Part shown: one piece after another, positions 60,460-64,000 of the stretch
Position numbering within the stretch: position 1 is the stretch's first letter
How the letters are laid out: every line of letters starts with the position of its first letter
Assembly (NCBI GenBank): GCA_030425385.1
Contig: JAUIAH010000017.1
Span: 62,001-126,000 of the forward strand
Direction of reading: 5' to 3'
Length of the DNA stretch: 64,000 bases
Source: Verrucomicrobiia bacterium
GTDB taxonomy: Bacteria; Verrucomicrobiota; Verrucomicrobiia; Verrucomicrobiales; DEV007
Notes under the pieces: generated by a model
Databases searched by the model: none
What the model saw: the letters and a program-made list of their open reading frames with translations, nothing else
Told to the model about the DNA's origin: nothing
Made by a program: the position numbers and the translations under genes

Positions 60460-60963
60460 CTAACTCTCCGTGAATACGAGGCGGTCATCAGATTCAAGCG
60501 CCTCGGCAATGGCAGGCCACCCTTCAGGACGCTGGATCTGGAACACGCGGAGGTAGAGCGTGACCAGCGGGGCTGGGTAATGCTCTAACAAATGATCAAT
60601 TGCTGGCTTCAGCTTGTCCTCCTCAATCGTCTCTGGAAGGTCTTCCACCGCACCGTCCTCATCCCGTTCGATGCCGAGGTCGTCCACGAACATGATGAGC
60701 ATTTCTTTCTTCGCCTTCAACAGCCAGACTTGAAGCAAATGCTCGGCCACGGTATCGGCTGATTTCTGCCGCAACGTCTTGATCACCCAATCAATCTGAG
60801 CGGGGGCTGGTTTCTTCTGCACGAAGACCGGCCGCAACTTACGTTGCACCGCCAACGTGGCGACGGTGGTCTTGTAGATCTTGCGTGATTCCTCTCGAAA
60901 GTAGCCCACGATTTCGCGAGCGAGGTTGTCATCGAGCGCCTTGAAGATTTCGAAACACTGCAT
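60460..60963 (-). CDS. hypothetical protein, 167 aa
   Basis: I do not recognise this cytosolic, mostly helical protein (MQCFEIFKALDDNLAREIVGYFREESRKIYKTTVATLA). It is rich in charged residues and has no signal peptide or metal motif. It starts 28 bases after the rhodanese stop on the same strand, which suggests shared transcription. Its length and composition resemble small uncharacterised verrucomicrobial proteins, but no function can be assigned. Confidence 0.7.
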   Translation of the reverse strand: MQCFEIFKALDDNLAREIVGYFREESRKIYKTTVATLAVQRKLRPVFVQKKPAPAQIDWVIKTLRQKSADTVAEHLLQVWLLKAKKEMLIMFVDDLGIERDEDGAVEDLPETIEEDKLKPAIDHLLEHYPAPLVTLYLRVFQIQRPEGWPAIAEALESDDRLVFTES

Positions 60964-60991
60964 AAGGGAAACGTGCTGGCTTGGTGCGTTG

Positions 60992-61420
60992 TTAGTCTTT
61001 CTTGGCTTTCTTCACGTCCAGGCCTTCGTCCTCCCAGGCCATGATGCCGCCATCCAAGTGATAGAGTTTGAGGAAGCCCAGCTTCTTCAGTTGCTTCAAT
61101 GCCGTCTGGCTGCGCTTGCCCGAGCGGCAATGGATCAGGTAGGAAGTTTCCTTGTCGAGCTTGGCTGCTTTGGCGGCGAATGCGCTCGATAGCACATCCA
61201 CATTGACGGCGTGAGGGATGTGGCCTTCGGCAAACTCCTCTGCCGTGCGAACGTCGAGCACGACGAAGTCATCTTTGTCCTTGTTAGCCTTCCACAGCTT
61301 ACCCGCTTCCTTGGCGTCGACGTGTTTCACCATGGGATCACCTTTAGGCTTGTCAGCCCACACAAAGGGCGTGGCGAAGAGAAGAAGAGAGGCGAGGAGG
61401 AAGAAGGAGGCACGTTTCAT
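60992..61420 (-). CDS. exported rhodanese-like protein
   Basis: The 142-residue protein has a Sec leader (ASFFLLASLLLFATPFVWA) and one rhodanese domain: VVLDVRTAEEFAEGHIPHAVNVDV and the active-site loop LIHCRSGKRSQTA with the catalytic Cys, then LYHLDGGIMAWEDEGL. Rhodaneses transfer sulfane sulfur; a periplasmic one may act in sulfur relay or as a stress protein. It lies 28 bases upstream of the 167-residue unknown gene. Confidence 0.95.
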   Translation of the reverse strand: MKRASFFLLASLLLFATPFVWADKPKGDPMVKHVDAKEAGKLWKANKDKDDFVVLDVRTAEEFAEGHIPHAVNVDVLSSAFAAKAAKLDKETSYLIHCRSGKRSQTALKQLKKLGFLKLYHLDGGIMAWEDEGLDVKKAKKD

Positions 61421-61470
61421 AGTGCTTCAGCAAAGGTAGGATCTGAGGCTAAAGCAAGCGCTACCTGCAG

Positions 61471-63285
61471 CTAAGAATCACTTTCCGCCGGGGCCAGGGC
61501 TACCAGTCGGCGGTTTCCCTGGTCCGCCACACGAAATCGGCCTCGCGAATCGACGGTGATACCCCATGGCGTGCTGAATTGGCCGATAGCGCTGCCCTGA
61601 CGGCCATAGGTGCCCAGCAGGTTGCCGGAAAGGTCGCACTGTAGGATCCGGCCCGCGCCGTACTCGATCAGGACAAGGTGATGGTGAGGACTCATCACCA
61701 GGTCGTAGGGCAAATGCAAGGGCACATGCTGACCATCGTGTGTGAGTGGGAGGACTCTATCAAAGCGCCCATCGTCGTGAAAGATCTGCAAACGATTGTT
61801 CACAGCGTCCGCGATGTAGAGGCGATCAGCATGCCAGACGATTCCAGATGGCCGCTGAAAGGCACCAGGCTCCGTGCCGAACGTTCCGAAACTGAGGATG
61901 TGTTCGCCTGTGAGGGTGAACTTTTGGATGCGATCGTTCGAACCATATTCGCCGACGTAGAGATGACCCTTGGGATCCTTGGTAATGGCGACAGGATAGA
62001 TGAATTCTCCAGGACCACGGCCACTCTTACCAAAGCGTTGTTTCTCCTCACCCTCAGGACTGAATGTGATGATTTGGTGATAGTGCGTATCACAGACGAC
62101 GATGTCTCCCTGATCTAAGACCACCACGCCTTCAGGGCGCCCTACGGAAATGTCAGGCATGCGCCAGCGACGGATGACCTTGCCTTGAGCGTCAAAGACA
62201 AGCACCCTCCCAGCATCGTCCAGTGCCACAATCTCATCGTGAGGACCCACTGCCACACTTCGTGGCGCGGGAAGCTTGGGACCATCAATGGGTAGTCGCC
62301 AAGCGTTGACTTCTGCCATTGTGAGAGTAGGCCACTCCTCGGTGCGCTCACATCCCATGCCAAAAGTGATCAGGAGGATCCCTAACCAACGCAGCATCGC
62401 CCGCCATCCGTCACCGGTGGGCAGGGTGCGGCCGCGATGGCTGAACGTCCGTTTCGCGCCCGAGGCTGCGTCTTCGAGGGTGGACTCCATGACAGGACCA
62501 TAACACCTGCGGCCATGAAACACCAAGGGTCCTGCTTCGTGTGGTTGGAGGTCGAGGCGTTCAGGGCGAATGCTAGGTCCCGCCTCGCTCGCCGCTTCGC
62601 CAAGCCATCGTTTCCGCTCGGCAGCATCAGGTATCCAGTTGGTATGCCCGAGCACCTGCGCCAGTGTTTCCGTTTCGGGCGAATGATAGAGCGCATCGAC
62701 GGAGCCCACGAAAGCTATCCGGCCATCCGCAAGGCAACAGACCTGCTCGGCCTGAGAGAGCACGGTTTCAGCTTCGTGTGAAGCGAAGACGAGGGAACGT
62801 CCCTCCAACCATCGGCGGATGACGGCCCAGCAGGCGCGGCGCTGAGGGCCTTCCAAATGTGCCAGAGGTTCATCCATGATCAGCCATGAGGCCTCTGTAG
62901 CCAGCGCACGTGCGACTGCCAAGCGGGTTTGTTGTCCCAACGAAATGGCTTCTGGTCGTGAATGGGTGAGGCCCTCAAGTCCGAGATCTCTGAGAAGGCG
63001 TTCATTGATCGATCCGGCAACGGCTTCTAGGTGCTCGCCGACAGTGTATCCTGGCCAAAGACCCAGACCCGAAGGGACCCACCCCATCGTGGCACCTGAA
63101 GTGTCCATGGTCCCCGCCAGTGGCTCTTCAAAGCCGACGAGGACATTCAACAGGGAAGTCTTTCCTGCCCCAGAGGCTCCCATCACCGCGGTGATTCCAG
63201 GTGTAAACGTTAGGCTAATAGCATCGAGACGCGGCCGCGAAGTGCCAGATAGACGAATGGCTTCCAGGGTGATGGGGGGGCTCAT
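61471..63285 (-). CDS. ABC transporter ATPase fused to an NHL-repeat lipoprotein
   Basis: The ATG at 63285 overlaps the permease stop by four bases (ATGA); a longer frame to 63573 overlaps the permease in another frame and is rejected. Residues about 1-230 are an ABC ATPase: GASGAGKTS (Walker A, about 36-44), ISLGQQTRLAVARAL (signature, unusual), WLIMDEP (Walker B) and FASHEA (switch His). Near residue 297, in frame, is a lipoprotein-type leader (MLRWLGILLITFGMGC), then NHL propeller repeats to the end (SGRGPGEFIYPVAITKDP, TEPGAFQRPSGIVWHADR, SAIGQFSTPWGITVDS). Either the two proteins are truly fused or translation restarts at the internal ATG at 62397, which has GGA upstream. Confidence 0.82.
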   Translation of the reverse strand: MSPPITLEAIRLSGTSRPRLDAISLTFTPGITAVMGASGAGKTSLLNVLVGFEEPLAGTMDTSGATMGWVPSGLGLWPGYTVGEHLEAVAGSINERLLRDLGLEGLTHSRPEAISLGQQTRLAVARALATEASWLIMDEPLAHLEGPQRRACWAVIRRWLEGRSLVFASHEAETVLSQAEQVCCLADGRIAFVGSVDALYHSPETETLAQVLGHTNWIPDAAERKRWLGEAASEAGPSIRPERLDLQPHEAGPLVFHGRRCYGPVMESTLEDAASGAKRTFSHRGRTLPTGDGWRAMLRWLGILLITFGMGCERTEEWPTLTMAEVNAWRLPIDGPKLPAPRSVAVGPHDEIVALDDAGRVLVFDAQGKVIRRWRMPDISVGRPEGVVVLDQGDIVVCDTHYHQIITFSPEGEEKQRFGKSGRGPGEFIYPVAITKDPKGHLYVGEYGSNDRIQKFTLTGEHILSFGTFGTEPGAFQRPSGIVWHADRLYIADAVNNRLQIFHDDGRFDRVLPLTHDGQHVPLHLPYDLVMSPHHHLVLIEYGAGRILQCDLSGNLLGTYGRQGSAIGQFSTPWGITVDSRGRFRVADQGNRRLVALAPAESDS

Positions 63286-64000
63286 CGTGCCAAACGCGTG
63301 GTGGTGAGGAAATAGCCTAACACCGTGACAAGGCCGAGAAGGAGAAATGGGACAGCCACAATGACGACAACATAGGCAGATAACATGGTGTCGCGACCGT
63401 AGTGCATCAAGTTGTAGAGTCGCACCATCACGGGCGTCATTGAGGTGGGTGCGAGGATCGCGGACACCGTCACTTCGAAATAGGCTAGGGCAAACCCCGT
63501 GGCCCACACAGCGAGATGCGGGGCGCGATAGGTCGACCAGTAGGCGATGCTCCGTCCTGACAGACGTCCACACCAGGCGCTTTCGGAGCGTTCCCGTTGC
63601 CGGGCGAGGGCAAGGAGAGCGCTGATGATGGGAAAAAGGAGACAGGTGAGACCAAGCACGAGGGGTAGGGGGCGCTCTCGAAGGCCAGTAGGAACGATTG
63701 CAAGGAGACTTAAGCTAAGTAGCAGCGACCCTAGCAAGCCTGCGGAAACGAGAAGGTATCCCCATAAACGGAAACGAACAGTCCAGCGGCGGGCAAGGAG
63801 GTAGGTTAGGGTCGCAGCAACGGCCGCCACTAGCAAACTCTGCCTCACCTCTGCATGCATGGAGAAGGCTTGGGGCAAGCGATGGAGGCCGTGGAAGGCC
63901 TCGGACCCTACCAAGCCGATAGGGATGAACGTGATGATGGCACTAGCAAAGAACGCATAGGCAACGGAACGACGTGAGGTGAACGGGCGGGCCTTGCCTG
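63282..64000 (-). CDS. ABC transporter permease (iron/thiamine FbpB-type), 5' end outside window
   Basis: The frame runs off the right edge without a start, so the N-terminus is missing. At least six hydrophobic segments are visible (FFASAIITFIPIGLVG, LLVAAVAATLTYLLA, LLVSAGLLGSLLLSLSLLAIV, and others). The cytoplasmic EAA-like loop reads GRSIAYWSTYRAPHLAVWATGFALAYFEVTVSAIL, and MTPVMVRLYNLMHYGRDT matches the FbpB/ThiP group of binding-protein-dependent permeases. It overlaps the ATPase start by four bases and forms one transporter with it. The substrate-binding protein would lie to the right. A TTG at 63914 is an internal codon, not the start. Confidence 0.85.
   Translation of the reverse strand, partial: GKARPFTSRRSVAYAFFASAIITFIPIGLVGSEAFHGLHRLPQAFSMHAEVRQSLLVAAVAATLTYLLARRWTVRFRLWGYLLVSAGLLGSLLLSLSLLAIVPTGLRERPLPLVLGLTCLLFPIISALLALARQRERSESAWCGRLSGRSIAYWSTYRAPHLAVWATGFALAYFEVTVSAILAPTSMTPVMVRLYNLMHYGRDTMLSAYVVVIVAVPFLLLGLVTVLGYFLTTTRLAR

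Noticed and set aside
63286-63573. Extended N-terminus of the ABC ATPase
   Set aside because: It overlaps the permease in another frame, has a His/Cys/Arg-rich composition, and the ATGA overlap at 63282-63285 gives a better start.

Overview
The window reads as chromosomal DNA of a Verrucomicrobiota-like bacterium, moderately GC-rich. That assignment rests on gene content and is an inference: a DUF1800/DUF1501 pair with a Tat-type leader, secreted LTD/CotH, LamG and thrombospondin-3 proteins, a Tat-exported TIM-barrel isomerase-like protein, NIPSNAP, many lipoproteins, and few clear Shine-Dalgarno sites. Housekeeping anchors are rpsO-pnp (about 10.0-12.7 kb) and dnaB (about 40.5-42.0 kb). No tRNA, rRNA, CRISPR array, insertion sequence or integrase was recognised.

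Layout. 1-8.3 kb: a truncated PEP/pyruvate-binding (ATP-grasp) protein, a CotH/LTD surface protein and a LamG protein. 8.3-13.5 kb: a small unknown gene, an NA37-type nucleoid-associated protein, pnp, rpsO and an acidic-tailed unknown. 13.6-19.2 kb: a DNRLRE-like protein, DUF1800 and DUF1501. 19.7-26.8 kb: a 2349-residue secreted protein ending in five repeats of about 180 residues. 26.8-39.1 kb: an exopolysaccharide locus with two SLBB export proteins, a Wzz-like protein whose kinase domain is degenerate, a WecG-type transferase fused to a STAS-like domain, a free STAS protein, an initiating sugar phosphotransferase, a nucleotidyltransferase/left-handed-helix protein, a double glycosyltransferase and a Wzy-like polymerase. 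No flippase is visible. 39-47.6 kb: SMP-30 protein, lipoproteins, dnaB, a zinc-ribbon-like protein, a trypsin-like lipoprotein, DUF445, isoaspartyl peptidase, NIPSNAP and an ankyrin lipoprotein. 47.6-56.5 kb: one 8.8 kb gene described next. 56.5-64 kb: an ankyrin-L,D-transpeptidase fusion, a TPR protein, a TIM-barrel protein, an unknown, a rhodanese, and an ABC ATPase fused to an NHL lipoprotein with its permease.

Main discovery candidate. The 2947-residue protein at 47637-56480 has the domain architecture of a hybrid PKS/NRPS (FkbH - condensation - coiled coil - acyltransferase - aminotransferase - half condensation - adenylation - thioesterase). In every catalytic domain I can align by eye the defining catalytic residues are replaced, and no carrier domain with a phosphopantetheine serine is visible. 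The reading frame is nevertheless intact over 8.8 kb. It looks like a megasynthase converted into a non-catalytic protein. It is flanked by two ankyrin-repeat lipoproteins.

Second candidate. Two intergenic segments (43625-43711 and 56593-56767) share an ordered set of sequence blocks at almost identical spacing, with a hairpin of different sequence at the same place. They look like two members of one structured-RNA or repeat family. One lies directly upstream of the degenerate megasynthase gene.
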